64,000 nt of DNA from Bryoerythrophyllum caledonicum (GCA_963971425.1 OZ020523.1:18643105-18707104), one strand, 5' to 3'. Shown: positions 1 through 11,090, counted from the first letter of the stretch. The notes: generated from the letters alone by a model not told the origin. Numbers and translations: made by a program.

Positions 1-238
1 CTAAACTTCTCTGCGGCCATGGTGCATCCGGTCTACGCTCATCATAATGCTCAAAAATTCTCTCCCCGAATACTCCACCCTTCTGCTAATTCCCCACAAT
101 GCGATCTTGAGACACAAAAAGCACACTCCTATACAATTGTTCTTCTTCTGCAATGTTGAAATTCTTCCCCTTGCTTCCCGGCCTAGCTGGTCCTCCCTCA
201 TTTGATAGCCTAGCTCCAGTTCTCCTTCCGCCCACCAT
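1..238 (-). pseudogene. PIF/Harbinger-type Myb/trihelix-like protein, fragment
   Basis: Read on the minus strand from an ATG at 236-238, the frame gives a basic N-terminus, then KNFNIAEEEQLYRSV, VSQDRIVGN and, after an in-frame TAG at 86-88, GERIFEHYDERRPD up to the window edge. The layout (N-F-x-x-E-E-E, then VSQDxIVGN-Q, then F-x-E-R-I-x-E-H-Y) is that of the plant Myb/SANT-like proteins that accompany PIF/Harbinger transposases and also occur as domesticated 'no apical meristem/GST T3-like' proteins. The TAG replaces the usual Gln after GN, so the copy is probably dead. The gene runs off the left edge and no transposase is visible beside it. Family assignment is from motif recall, not a search. 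Confidence 0.6.
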
Positions 239-1437
239 GATGTCAAAGAGATAAGATTGTGCTACAGTCCAAAAGTCAAAAATTGCAGTGAGGCACAAGC
301 TATAGGAAGGAGAGGTATTTTTAGTGTGACCGGGACCGCCTATCCCGTTGGCGCCATAGCAGTGGACGTCATATAGGAAAAAATAACGGCAATTATTCCA
401 CTGGTGGTTCCATTGAGGACAACAGTGGCAATGCTCTAAACCTCTCATCTAAAATTCAATCACCTATACGTTCTCCAACGCCTTGCCAAATACTTTGCTA
501 TCCTTGAAATTTGCCATCAACTCTTGAAATTTCAAGTTAAATACAAGAACAACCAAGTCTAGTCAATCTTGTGTTGTTTGTCATGGTTTCATTTCTCTTA
601 TTATCTCAAGCCATTTTGGGCTACTCATGGACGTCACAAAAGGTCTGGCTGTCTAAACGTGCACACAATGGTCATGACGTCCATATAGCGCTCATTCATT
701 TGATGGTGGCCTACCAAAAAAATGACAGCAAAAAGAGCCACTAACGGATTTTATGCCGCATCATGGTCGCCAACATTCATGGCATCCACTACTCTGCTGT
801 AAAGTTTGCATCACAAGTCTAGTTGATTATTCCTAATGAAGTTGAACCAATTATGTTTAAAGCACGCTCATGCGTCCATCATATATTGTTGTAACAAGCG
901 GTCATCATAGAATATGCCGTCATTGCCATTAAACTGGTGAAGCATGTATGCATTAAAATGCATCTACGTCACTCTCTTCCATCTGCCTCTGCCTCTATCT
1001 CTAATTGCATTTCAATCCACTTTCACAAACTCTGAGCCTTCATATTAAAAGCCTATTAATGGGGTGTTTGGAAACTATCCTTGACTCCATCAGGAAAGAA
1101 AAGCACCTAATGTTGTGGCCAATATGCATAATACAAAACTAGGATACTTTGAAGACGCACATTCACCGTCTTGACAATAATATGTCAATATGACGTGTTG
1201 CCATAATAGCCGTGACCAACCATAATCAAGCCAACATTATTTGTGTAGAGATGTTGTACCTTCATTGGTCTTGAGATCGCATAGTCAACAAACGGAATTC
1301 CATGTATACTACCGGTTGCTATATTATTAATTGACAAATATTTTAAAGTATTTGTACGGAAGGAGTGTGCTCTAGCAACACGTTTCAAAGAAACTCTATA
1401 ATATTACAATCCAGACTTTCAAAAGTTCTCATTCGTC
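239..1437. other. No gene recognised
   Basis: Mixed-composition DNA between two transposon remnants. Short open frames occur on both strands, but none shows a domain, and stops are frequent. It may be decayed transposon DNA linking the Harbinger-like and Helitron-like remnants; nothing visible proves it. Confidence 0.5.
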
Positions 1438-1731
1438 CATTTAGAGCAGTTTGCTTATCGACAAAATATAATTGTAAAACTTGTGATCTACCCCTTTTGC
1501 TCGCAACGGGTTGCCTATTCTATAATACAATGCACCTTGAATTTGGAAGGTGTAGTTTCCGCCTTAGGCAAAACGTTGATCAATATTGGCTCCAAGAGAT
1601 ATAAATGCCAAAGCGTTGTTGTATGCTTGGATGGATCCTTGAAATCTTTGTTTCTCGTGTATCTTTTTACAGCAAGCCTCGCCACGGCTGAGGAAGCCTG
1701 GAGACCCCATCAATTGTGGAAGCTCAACCTT
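1438..1731 (-). pseudogene. Helitron Rep/helicase N-terminal domain, remnant
   Basis: The minus strand reads VELPQLMGSPGFLSRGEACC, then IQAYNNALAFISLGANID, then (after an in-frame TAA) YTFQIQGALYYRIGNPL and HKFYNYIL. The series L-P-Q-L-x(n)-F-x-x-x-I-x-x-Y-N-x-A-L-A-F-x-S-L-G, then Y-x-F-x-I-x-G-x-x-Y-x-R-I-G, is the hallmark of the helitron-like N domain of rolling-circle transposon proteins. Two stops interrupt the frame, and neither the HUH Rep nor the helicase motifs are seen nearby, so this is a dead fragment of the normally ~1400-residue protein. No Helitron terminus (5' TC, 3' hairpin-CTRR) was located. Confidence 0.75.
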
Positions 1732-3607
1732 TCTTTGACTGTAAAATATAGTGATTAGCAGGTTGGCTTTTATTTAGCCCCTTCCAATGATGTGCTCCTC
1801 ATCCAGTGCAAAGCGCAACGGGTACCAAAGCAGATATTCATTTATTGAAGTACATGCCAAATGCTACTAGCCACATCATGAACCACACGATGTGCCAATG
1901 ACAAACCTGGGAGCCTCCTTCAACAAGGTGCTCTTTCAACGTGGTGCACTGTCTTATTCAAGTTCAATGTTTATTGGCCCAGCCGATTTTTGCAAACTTA
2001 TAGAATGTCTTCTTGAACATCATACTAAACAGCTTTCAAAGGCTAAGAAGTGGAGTGGAGGAAGATAGGGTCTAAGTTTAAGGATTTATGTTTTAGCACC
2101 TATAAAAAAAATGCAATCATAATAAATATCTACTTGACATTTTAAATTAATTTTTTCATTATCATATTAATATCACATCACTACCACTATCACTATTATA
2201 TTTGGCTTCATTGGATATCTCTCTGTATATACATATGGGTAACTCAAAGTAAAAAAATAAAATTTATAAACAAATAAATAAGCTTATAAAAGAGGTCGTC
2301 TTCTTCCACCAAGTGGATCGTTCTACAAGCACATTTTTAATTTTTAATTTTTTAAATGAAAATTACACGATCATGAAACGAGTTTCCCTATGTTTGTGTA
2401 GATGTTTGTGTTTTTTTATCACAATTGTTACTTTGACATGTCATTGATAGAATTTTTAGTTTTAGGGTTGCAGGATAGAAGTATGCTAAGGTCAATACAA
2501 TTTGAGCAAAAATTGTTGTAAGTCTTAATTTTTTTTTTTAGCCTTTTGTAAAATTGTTAATAAATGTCAACTGTCCATTAAGAAAATTTAACCAAATCAT
2601 GGTTGTGCAATAAGTAGGTGAACCAAAGATTGGATAGATTTGGTGCTAACATTTTGGAATTGGTGTTGACCGAACACGTGGATAGCTTTTTGTGGTCCGA
2701 TCCAAATCCAATAGTATATTGGCGTACTAGATAGTGTATATATTATACTAGATAGAATGTGCAATATATACTAGGTCGCGCCAGAGCACAATAAACTTCA
2801 TCTTTCAGAAAATGATGGAAAATTTTGGATTTTTAATTAACACCATAGATGTCTACCTAGAGTTTTGTATGACATATATAGTTGCATAAAATATTTGGGG
2901 GAAAAAAACCACTACTTTTAATTTTAAGTGTAATGAAAAAATAGCCCAGTTTCTTTCATTACAAGTGAATTAGAGCTTCCAATCAAAATATTTCAATCAT
3001 AATGTCTAAAAACATTATGCTATCAACGTGTACCCAACTTTTTATTGATTTCTCAATTCTAAATAAATTCACAAGTATATTTGCAAGAATTTGGAAGTTG
3101 TGAGAGGTATACAGTGGTATACAAAAGTACCTTATTTGTTCAAATAGTAAAGTACCTTTTCAAAACTTTGCGTAATTGCAATGGTATACAAGTCAACAAT
3201 CACATCCCATAGTCAAAAATAAAAAATCAAATGTAGGTTGGATTTGTGAAGCAAGAAAACTCTCGTGGCTCTAGAAATTATCTTTTGTGATAGGTTTTTT
3301 TATACTAGCTTAGTCAACTACGGCCTTGCAATGGACTTGGATGATTAAGGTTTGGTGTTCAGATGATGTAGGAAGTTTGCTTGACCTCTTGGAAAAAAAA
3401 ATTAAAATATAAAAAAACTGGTGCCTAAGTATTCATTCCAAAAAAATTCTTCTGCTTCCATCAATGAAATGAATCCTACAGTTTACCACAAAAATGTTTA
3501 TGTAGAATCTCACACTTTTTGATACGATGGCACCATTTCAAATAGATAATCTAAGGAAGAATATTGATATCTTAAAACCGTATTTTTCTATAAAAATGCT
3601 AGATTAT
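1732..3607. other. AT-rich intergenic DNA, no gene
   Basis: AT-rich sequence with homopolymer runs and no supportable open frame. No terminal repeats were found that would define an element. Confidence 0.5.
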
Positions 3608-4140
3608 TAACCCTTCAAGGCTAGGAAGGCCAATATGTGGTCTCTTGGGGGCTGAAATCATATTGAGTAGTGAATTGAGGAAATATGGCCCAAATAGTCT
3701 TAGCAATGGACGTGGACGTGCAGAAAATTACGGCAATTCTAATGAGACTATTGGCGCTCAAATTGGCATTAGAAGTTGATAATTTCCATGAAGTGGGATC
3801 GCCATGAAGTGTACCCTTTCTACAGATAATGTTCTACATGATCTATTACACTCGTAGATTCTTTGTGAGGTTGTAGGCCATAACTCCAATTTGGTGTAGT
3901 GGCGTGGCCGAGTATTTGAGAACCGTGAGAGCAATAGATTCGGTGCATTTGCATGTAAGATAAGTCCCCCCTAAAACCGACAAGTTAAGGAATGTGCATA
4001 TGTGGAGAGAGGAGATAATTATACTATTATTTTTCAGTGATAGCCAATAGAATTGCAATTCCAACCCCAGTGATTTCATATTTTTTTGATGAAAACTGAA
4101 TTAGTTATGAATTTTCAAATTGTGCAGCCATGTTTAGTGG
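3608..4140. repeat. Dispersed repeat fragments shared with 37.7-38.3 kb
   Basis: The segment opens with TTAACCCTTCAAGG, a variant of the terminal motif of the MITEs described elsewhere in the window. The part around 3900-3960, including GTGAGAGCAATAGATTCG, recurs at 38230-38260. The 4030-4080 part (near TCAGTGATAGCCAATAGAAT) recurs in the opposite orientation near 37815. No target duplication was found, so these look like rearranged repeat pieces. Confidence 0.45.
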
Positions 4141-4216
4141 GTGGCCAGCAGTAGGTACCCCCATAACCAACGACCAAAAGTAAGGGTCTTGATTGATAGC
4201 AAACCTCCATTTGGAG

Positions 4217-4475
4217 TGTTGAGTTATGCATCCTCGGAACTCCCGGGTGACCTTTCGTCATAGAGAGGACTTACACCTAGGCAGATTCAGTAGAAGATTC
4301 TCATGACCTTAGACTGCAGTTCGAGTATCAGTTCAGTAGGAGTTAAGTGACAGTCTTGAAGTCACAGTTGTACCTACCACTGGTAGTACCCGAGAGTACT
4401 TATACAGGAGCCAACGAGGCTCTCTTCTCTCTTTTCGCAATTTCGTTTTGCCTTTGCTTTTCTCTCCTCTCAACA
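4217..4475 (+). repeat. Copia 5' LTR
   Basis: A 259-bp LTR with TG...CA ends inside the short inverted repeat TGTTGAG/CTCAACA. CTTATACAGG near 4398 could serve as a TATA-like core promoter, followed by a pyrimidine-rich stretch. Confidence 0.95.
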
Positions 4476-4491
4476 CGTTATCAGCACGATA
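4476..4491 (+). other. Copia primer-binding site
   Basis: CGTTATCAGCACGATA directly follows the 5' LTR. Plant Copia elements of this kind carry GTTATCAGCACGA here and prime from a cleaved initiator-Met tRNA rather than its 3' end; that role is family knowledge, not shown by the sequence. Confidence 0.55.
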
Positions 4492-4879
4492 GCGTCCCTA
4501 GTTGAACTGCGATTTTTTTTTTCTCTCTTTCTTTTTCAGATTTTCTTGTTTAGAGAATTCGCATTGCCATGGCGGCTTCTCCAATTCCCCCCGGTTTTCT
4601 GATTTCTATCATTCACGACGTTCCTTCCTTCATTAATCCGATTTGAATTGCTTTAGATTGTTTAGAGCGCTCCTCGTTTTTTTTTTTTAATTTTTAAAAA
4701 AAAAAAAACAACCCTAGTTCCGATCACTTCTTTTTTGGCCTAATTCTTCTTCTTTATCGTACTTTTCAGTTTTTTTTTTTTTTTTTTTTTTGGCCGTTTC
4801 TCTTGTTCTGTCACCATCCCGGTTACTCCCTACTCGTTTTTCATCGTTTTTTTTTTCTTTGTTTCTTCTCCGTTCTTCG

Positions 4880-5301
4880 ATGCCTCCTCCTGTAGTTATG
4901 GCCACATCTGTTAAGGAAGTTCGTACCCAGACTCTCATGTTCGACGCGCTCGAGCCCGACGGTAGCAACTTTTTGGAGTGGGACAATGATATGACGGCGT
5001 ACCTGCGTGCGGAGGAACTCGATGGCGCATTGTACACCGCCACCGCCGAAGACCTTGCCACACCTTCTCGATGGCAAGCACTGCTGATACTTCGACGTCA
5101 CATGGACACTTCTTACGAAAGCAGTACATTCAGGTGGACAATCCAGTCGAGTTGTGGTCCCAGCTTCAAGCCCGATTTCGCTACGACCAGAACATGTTTC
5201 TTCCTCAAGCTAGGCTGGATTGGGCTAATCTCCGCATGTTGGACTTCCCCAATCTTCAAGCATTCAACGCCGAGCTTCACCGATTATCTGCTCAGCTTTG
5301 A
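4880..5301 (+). pseudogene. Copia gag, N-terminal part, frameshifted
   Basis: From ATG 4880 the frame runs through SNFLEWDNDMTAYL and RWQALLILRRHMD, typical of the Copia capsid region (UBN2/retrotran_gag). The homologous reading then continues one frame over as LRKQYIQVDNPVELWSQLQA, so about one base has been lost near 5110-5117. That frame meets an in-frame TGA at 5299-5301, after which the gag reading resumes (CGETITDAELIDKTL). The protein would normally form the virus-like particle. Two lesions in the first 420 bases contrast with the intact downstream frame. Confidence 0.85.
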
Positions 5302-8300
5302 CTTTGTGGCGAGACGATCACTGATGCGGAATTGATAGATAAGACTCTTTCTACATTTCCTCCCGCTACGGCTCTTCTTTCACAACAGTATCGTAACATG
5401 CGGTTTGAGAGACACGCGGAACTAATGTCATATCTTCTTTTAGCCGAAAAGCAACAGCAGATACTTCTCAAGAATGCCGAATCCCGCCGTGCAAGAGAGG
5501 TGCATTCTACTGAGGCCCCAGTTCCCGCTCCACTAGCATCTGGACCAGCACCTGCGACTACTCCAAAGGTTCACAGTACCGAAGCGGCGAGGCGTAACCC
5601 CAAGGGCGGACGAGGCGGAGGCCGCGGTAGGGGCCGTGGCCGCGGACGAGGTGGTTACCAGCATTCTTCTGGACGCTCCGACAGGTATTCTCAAGCGGAT
5701 CGCCGTGACTCCAGGTATCATCACGATCGACGTCATCCATATGATAGACCATTTCGATCATCTTACTCCCAGAGTCCTTCTAGTCAGTCGGAGGGGTCCG
5801 GACCCACCCAAGGTGTATGTTACGAGTGTGGGCAATCTAGTCATTATGCTCGTGAGTGCCATGCTCCCTTCTATGTCTGTGAGATGTATAAGGAGTTGCT
5901 GAAATTGAAGGAGGAGAAGAGGGAAATGCATACCCTTGATGCACCCTCCTTTGATGCTTTAGATCCAGAGAACTTCATGGTTCAGCGTTCTAGGGAGGAG
6001 TCGTTTTCTGATACTGCTTTGCTAGACTCTGCATCCACTCATACCATTCTTAGAGATCCAATTTTTTTCGAGTCTTCTTGCATGCGCGGATCCTGGTTGA
6101 ATTGTGATATTATCACGATTGCCGGAAGCCGAAACTTTAAGTTTCGGGAGGGCCGGGCAACGGTAGTTTTGCCCGGGGGATTCCCCCTCAGGATTGATAG
6201 AGCAATGTATGCTCCTAGCGCACCCCGGAGTCTGATCAGCTACCGGAACCTACGAGCTAATGGGATCCACGTTTCCACCATAGATGGGGAAAGCGATGAT
6301 GACAGTGCACTCGAACTGCGCAAGGGTACGCAAGTTCTGACTAGAGTGACCGCCGAAACGACTGGCCTATACGTATTGACAATCATGGCGGACGCGCCAA
6401 AGTCATGCAATTTGGCAGTGTTACCGAAGGCCCAGTTGTGGCACAAGCGGCTTGGGCATCCTGGGACGACTATTTTTCGTCGGATGGTCCCGGTACTTAC
6501 TGGACACATCCTTAGTCCCAGGGATACGGACAAGGTGGCAGACTGCACCGCCTGCATCAGAGGCAAGTATTCAAAGACTGCTTCGAGGTGGCAACTCCCG
6601 ACGGAGCTTCCTCAACCACTTCAGCGCCTCCATGGTGATATTTGTGGACCCATCACTCCACACTCAGGTCCGTTTGCATACTTCTTGGTCCTAGTTGATG
6701 CTTCAGGAGCTCATGCCGAAGTTTCTTTGCTCACCACTCGGAACATGGCCTTTCCCAAGATTCTAGCAATGCTTCTTCGTTTTAGAACCCATTTCCCTGA
6801 TAGACCCATTCAGCGCGTGCGCATGGATAACGCTAAGGAGTTTCGCTCGCATACCTTTGAGGATTATTGCACAGCCACCGGAATAGAGCTCACGTATGCT
6901 GTCCCATACGAGCATTCTCAGAATGGTCTAGCAGAAGCCTTCATTAAGAAGATTCAGCTTATTACCCGACCTATGCTTATTCACGCTAACATGCCTACCT
7001 CCATGTGGGGGCATGCTGTTCTTCATGCCGCTTCTCTTCTCAGACTTCGCCCCACTTTGTTAAACACCCAGACTCCTCTAGAGCTCGTTTCAGGTACAAT
7101 TTCCAATATCAGTTATTTTCGTGTCTTCGGATGCCAAGTTTGGGTTCCCGCACCGGAACCTCAACTTCGCACCATCAGCGCCCATCGCCTTGAAGGCATT
7201 TATGTGGGTTTTGATTCTCAGAGTATTATCCGATATCTGGTCCCTGAAACCGGTGCACTCCATAGAGCTCGTTTCTCCAATTGCCGTTTTATAGAGACCG
7301 TATTTCCTTCAATTTCTTCATCCTCGCCACAAACCGCGTTAGAGTTTAAAGCCACCAAATCCTTCACGATGAACCCAGATCCTCGTACTGCCATAGCAGA
7401 AACCGAAGTCCAGAAACTTTTACACCTTCACCAGTTGGCCACCCGCATCCCTGATGGCTTCGATTCCAGTTCCCGCATCCTTCGTAACCCAATACCTGGT
7501 TCCGGAAATCCCAGAATTCCAGTAGTACCCAAATCTGCCAAACACCAGAAAATTCCCCAACCTCCGAAAGCACCTAAGGGGCCTAAGGTACCTAAGACAC
7601 CCCGTGCCCAGCGGCAAACCGTAGCACACAAGGCAGGATCCTCAAACTCAGTTCCCGAAATCCTTCATGTAGCACCCGAGACTCCTGAATCCTTCGATAC
7701 TCAGTCACCCTTCGAGTCCAATGCCGATACCCATTCAAAACTCGATGTAGCAACATTTGTTACCACCCTTGTGAGCTCGGACCTAGATCCTGTCACCTTA
7801 GATCAAGCCAAGGCTAGTCCCGAATGGCCCCAGTGGCAAGCCGCTTTACAAGCCGAGTATAGCTCCCTCCGAAAACGCCAAGTATTTGGACCTGTTGCAC
7901 TAGATCTTTCATCCAAACCCATAGGTTATAAGTTGGTGTTCACCCGCAAGCGCAATGAGAAGGGAGAGATCGTGCGCTACAAGGTGCGATATGTTGCACA
8001 AGGCTTCAATCAGCGTTCGGGGATTGATTTCGACCAAACGTATTCCCCGGTGATGGACTCCACTTCCTTCCGCTACTTGCTGGCCCTCGCAGTGCAGTTA
8101 GCATTGACCACTCGCCTTGTGGATGTGGTTACGGCTTACCTCTACGGCGAGTTGGATGAGGAGATTCATATCAAGCCACCACCGGATTTTCTGGAGGCTC
8201 CCCCGACTCCTCTGCCCGGCAAGTTCTGTGGACTCAAACTCTGCAAAGCCTTGTATGGGCTTAAGCAAGCTGGTCGTGCTTGGTATCACCACTTACGGAG

Positions 8301-9390
8301 GTTCCTTACTCACCAAGGCTTTACATGCCATGATGCATTGCCTTGTATTTTTGTGTTACGTCGCAATTCCGGTTATGTCATTCTCGTTGTTTATGTTGAT
8401 GACCTCAATCTGGTGGGAACTCACGACTTGTGCACTGAGATTGAGGAGCTCTTGACCTCGAAGTTCGAGATGAAGCTTCTTGGGCGCACCACATTCTGTT
8501 TGGGCCTTCAGGTGCGCCATCTCCCCGACGGTAGCATTCTCCTTCACCAGGAGTCTTACACCAATAAATTGCTCAAGAACTTCAACATGTCTCATGCAAA
8601 TCCTCTCGCGGCCCCCATTATTGGACGAAGCAAGACAGGGGACGACCCGTACCGACCTTGCGAGGAGGAGGAAGATGAAGTGGACCGGCAGAAGTACCTC
8701 GCGGCGGTCGGAGCGCTGCTATATCTCGCTACTCACACCCGCCCGGACATTTCATTCGCAGTTAGCGTGCTGGCTCGCCATGGGCGCAAGCCCACTTATC
8801 GACACTGGCAAGGAGTTAAGCACCTTCTGCGCTATCTCCGAGGAACAGAGGACTTGGGGCTCCATTACACAAGGGAGGCAGAGCCTGAGATCGTTGGATA
8901 TGCTGATTCAGGATTTAAGACGGACGAGATCAACGGTAAGTCACAGACTGGTTACATCTTCATCAAGAATGGCGCTCGCGTTTGCTGGAAGTCCGTGAAG
9001 CAGAGCGTGACAGCCACCTCGACGAACCACGCAGAGTTGATTGCACTTCATGAAGCTGCTCGCAAGGCGGTATGGCTCCAAACCATGGTAAGTGTGATTT
9101 CTGAGCAGTGCGGCACGAGTTCTGGACCCAAGGCAACGGTGATTTTTGAAGACAATGCCGCAGCTGTTGCCCAAGTCTCCACGGGATTCATCAAAGCGGA
9201 CCGGGTGAAGCACATCAATCCAACTCTCTTCGGTTTCATGCAAGATCTTGTGGAGACCAACCAAGTCGAAGTGAAGAAGATCGAGTCTACTCACAACATC
9301 GCCGATATGCTCACTAAGGCGCTTCCTTCTTCCAAGCACAGAGAACTAGTGCGCGCAGCAGGTATCCGCTCACTCCAAGACCTTCTGTAA
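5302..9390 (+). CDS. Copia gag C-terminus and pol polyprotein
   Basis: One open frame of about 1360 codons. It holds an RGG-rich basic segment at 5600-5660, the zinc knuckle CYECGQSSHYARECH (C-x2-C-x4-H-x4-C) near 5818, protease motif LLDSASTHTIL near 6022, the GAG-pre-integrase HKRLGHPG near 6440, integrase core from HGDICGP (about 6632) to YEHSQNGLAEAF, reverse transcriptase with QTYSPVMDSTSFRYL and the catalytic YVDD near 8392, and RNase H from YADSGFK (about 8899) to the ADMLTKALPSS tail. The order integrase before RT defines Copia. SPVMDSTSFRYL is close to plant Copia lineages. There is no native start here: the frame continues from gag across a stop at 5299-5301. All pol catalytic motifs look intact, so the element could supply enzymes only if gag is bypassed. 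Confidence 0.95.
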   Translation, partial: LCGETITDAELIDKTLSTFPPATALLSQQYRNMRFERHAELMSYLLLAEKQQQILLKNAESRRAREVHSTEAPVPAPLASGPAPATTPKVHSTEAARRNPKGGRGGGRGRGRGRGRGGYQHSSGRSDRYSQADRRDSRYHHDRRHPYDRPFRSSYSQSPSSQSEGSGPTQGVCYECGQSSHYARECHAPFYVCEMYKELLKLKEEKREMHTLDAPSFDALDPENFMVQRSREESFSDTALLDSASTHTILRDPIFFESSCMRGSWLNCDIITIAGSRNFKFREGRATVVLPGGFPLRIDRAMYAPSAPRSLISYRNLRANGIHVSTIDGESDDDSALELRKGTQVLTRVTAETTGLYVLTIMADAPKSCNLAVLPKAQLWHKRLGHPGTTIFRRMVPVLTGHILSPRDTDKVADCTACIRGKYSKTASRWQLPTELPQPLQRLHGDICGPITPHSGPFAYFLVLVDASGAHAEVSLLTTRNMAFPKILAMLLRFRTHFPDRPIQRVRMDNAKEFRSHTFEDYCTATGIELTYAVPYEHSQNGLAEAFIKKIQLITRPMLIHANMPTSMWGHAVLHAASLLRLRPTLLNTQTPLELVSGTISNISYFRVFGCQVWVPAPEPQLRTISAHRLEGIYVGFDSQSIIRYLVPETGALHRARFSNCRFIETVFPSISSSSPQTALEFKATKSFTMNPDPRTAIAETEVQKLLHLHQLATRIPDGFDSSSRILRNPIPGSGNPRIPVVPKSAKHQKIPQPPKAPKGPKVPKTPRAQRQTVAHKAGSSNSVPEILHVAPETPESFDTQSPFESNADTHSKLDVATFVTTLVSSDLDPVTLDQAKASPEWPQWQAALQAEYSSLRKRQVFGPVALDLSSKPIGYKLVFTRKRNEKGEIVRYKVRYVAQGFNQRSGIDFDQTYSPVMDSTSFRYLLALAVQLALTTRLVDVVTAYLYGELDEEIHIKPPPDFLEAPPTPLPGKFCGLKLCKALYGLKQAGRAWYHHLRRFLTHQGFTCHDALPCIFVLRRNSGYVILVVYVDDLNLVGTHDLCTEIEELLTSKFEMKLLGRTTFCLGLQVRHLPDGSILLHQESYTNKLLKNFNMSHANPLAAPIIGRSKTGDDPYRPCEEEEDEVDRQKYLAAVGALLYLATHTRPDISFAVSVLARHGRKPTYRHWQGVKHLLRYLRGTEDLGLHYTREAEPEIVGYADSGFKTDEINGKSQTGYIFIKNGARVCWKSVKQSVTATSTNHAELIALHEAARKAVWLQTMVSVISEQCGTSSGPKATVIFEDNAAAVAQVSTGFIKADRVKHINPTLFGFMQDLVETNQVEVKKIESTHNIADMLTKALPSSKHRELVRAAGIRSLQDLL

Positions 9391-9471
9391 GGTCGCACTC
9401 TTTTCTCCACTTAAGCTTTTTCCCACAGGGTTTTGCTTGAGGCGGAGTTTTTAATGAGGCGTTCCTCGGTC

Positions 9472-9480
9472 GAGGAGGAG
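9472..9480 (+). other. Copia polypurine tract
   Basis: GAGGAGGAG abuts the 3' LTR start at 9481, the expected place for plus-strand DNA priming. Confidence 0.6.
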
Positions 9481-9737
9481 TGTTGAGTTATGCGTCCTCG
9501 GAACTCCCAGGTGACCTTTCGTCATAGAGAGGACTTACACTTAGGCAGATTTAGTAGAAGGTTCTCATGACCTTAGAGTGCAGTTCGAGTATCAGTTCAG
9601 TAGGAGTTAAGTGACAGTCTTGAAGTCACAGTTGTACCTACCACTGGTAGTACCCGAGAGTACTTATACAGGAGCCAACGAGGCTCTCCTCTCTTTTCGC
9701 AATTTCGTTTTGCCTTTGCTTTTCTCTCCCCTCAACA
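9481..9737 (+). repeat. Copia 3' LTR
   Basis: A 257-bp copy of the 5' LTR with the same ends, followed at once by the target duplication TGGAG (9738-9742). Confidence 0.95.
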
Positions 9738-9861
9738 TGGAGCTAAGTTGATGGTAATGGGATGGAAGAGGGTTGGATATATCCCAATTTTATAGGCGTT
9801 GGCTATGGGTTTTTGTTGGTTATGGGGGGCTTACCTTAAGCCCACGATGGATTTCGGTTCC

Positions 9862-10008
9862 GGTAACGGGTTTAGGAGGACGAGGTGGGCCCAAGCGAAC
9901 GGAAAATCTAATTTGGGCCTATTTTTAGCGTCATGGGTGGACGAGGATCGGGCTTTATTCGTCCACATCCGACGAGACATTTTGGTCGTTGTCCTGACAA
10001 GGAATTGT
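9862..10008 (+). repeat. Dispersed repeat shared with 38515-38640
   Basis: GGGTTTAGGAGGA, then the TTTTTAGC(G/A)TC, GTGGACGAG and ATCCGACGAGACATT blocks recur in the same order at 38515-38640 with scattered substitutions. Both copies lie beside members of the CCCCCATAACCAAC element family, so they may belong to one larger transposon. Confidence 0.55.
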
Positions 10009-11090
10009 CCACGTGTGTAATTTGGGTCGGTTCTCGTTGGATGGATCTCCTTTTCTTTATTTATACATCCTTTTTTGGGTTTTTTTTTCTTCCATCTAGT
10101 AGAATTTTTAATTTCCCAAGAGATGTGTAAAAGAGAAAGGGAGGGTGAGAATTTTTTATTGACATAGATAGAGCTTTTTGCATCACATGCTCTTTTTTTT
10201 AATTGTGCCAATGAAATATTTGAGTATTAATGGCAATCAATGCTTTTGGTTCTATCTAATGCAAGCAAAAGCTCCCCCATTCTCATGTGAAATAGAGTAG
10301 TTTGATTCTACACTAATTGGAAATCTAAATGCAATCATCTACTGGCACACTTGCTTGAAAACAAATTTCGAATTAGAACTTAGCATGCATGTGTAGGTGA
10401 TCCACATCATATACAAAGAACGGTGTAGTTCCTCTACTCCAAGTCATCATGTCCATGTAGTCTTCGTTATCAAGAGAAGACCACATGTAAGGGTCACCCC
10501 CTTTCACTTTTTGAAAACTCTAATTTTTTTCTCCTCTTTTTAAACTTTTTCTTTTTTTTCTTTTTTTTCTTTGAAGGCTAGTAGAGTTTTCTTAAAATTC
10601 TTTCTACAAGAGGAAGAAAAGAAAAAGGCAAGGTGATGTTTAAATTTGGAAAGAAAGAGACCATGAGGAATTTCATGCTCCCTTTTTTTGCACCAATGAT
10701 ATGTATGAATATAACATCAATGTTCTTGGGCTTGATCCAATGCAAGCTAAACCTCCTCCATAATGAACAAGTTCCTTACAAAGAATAGACCGGTTGTTTT
10801 CTCCACACCATTCCCAAACCAATGGTTAAATTGTAATTTAGAGATCATCAAACTCTTTGAGACTTTTTAACAAAAAACATCTATTTTCATCTTATTAATG
10901 ACATGAATTCTTTGAAAGTTTGTTGATGAAATATTTGTAATATGATACAACAACATTTGTAGTTGACCTAAAATCATAAAAGATAATGGATTGAAAAGGG
11001 ACAAAGTCATTGCTTCATGTGAAAAAAATCCACTTCAAGAAAGAGCCTATAGAATATTTCTTTCCTGCTTATGATATGATATATGCTACA
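10009..11090. other. AT-rich intergenic DNA, no gene
   Basis: AT-rich with poly-T runs (around 10080 and 10525-10570). No coding frame or terminal repeat could be supported. Confidence 0.5.

Larger units (their letters stand above)
4217..9737 (+). mobile_element. Ty1/Copia LTR retrotransposon, complete with TSD
   Basis: Two LTRs (4217-4475 and 9481-9737) both start TGTTGAG and end CTCAACA. They are flanked by the 5-bp direct repeat TGGAG at 4212-4216 and 9738-9742. A primer-binding-like site follows the 5' LTR, a purine run precedes the 3' LTR, and the interior reads gag, protease, integrase, RT and RNase H in Copia order. By eye the LTRs differ at seven positions plus a 2-base indel (about 2.7%), so the insertion is fairly recent. 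The gag frame is damaged, so this copy probably cannot move unaided. Confidence 0.95.
4154..9834. mobile_element. Inverted-repeat MITE split by the Copia element
   Basis: GGTACCCCCATAACCAAC at 4154-4171 is matched in inverted form at about 9815-9834 (GTTGGTTATGGGGGGCTTACC region). If the Copia element is removed, the flanks 4154-4216 and 9743-9834 form one ~155-bp element with these terminal repeats. A related copy lies at 37554-37735. The family is unnamed here; assignment as a MITE is inferred from size, inverted ends and recurrence. Confidence 0.55.
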
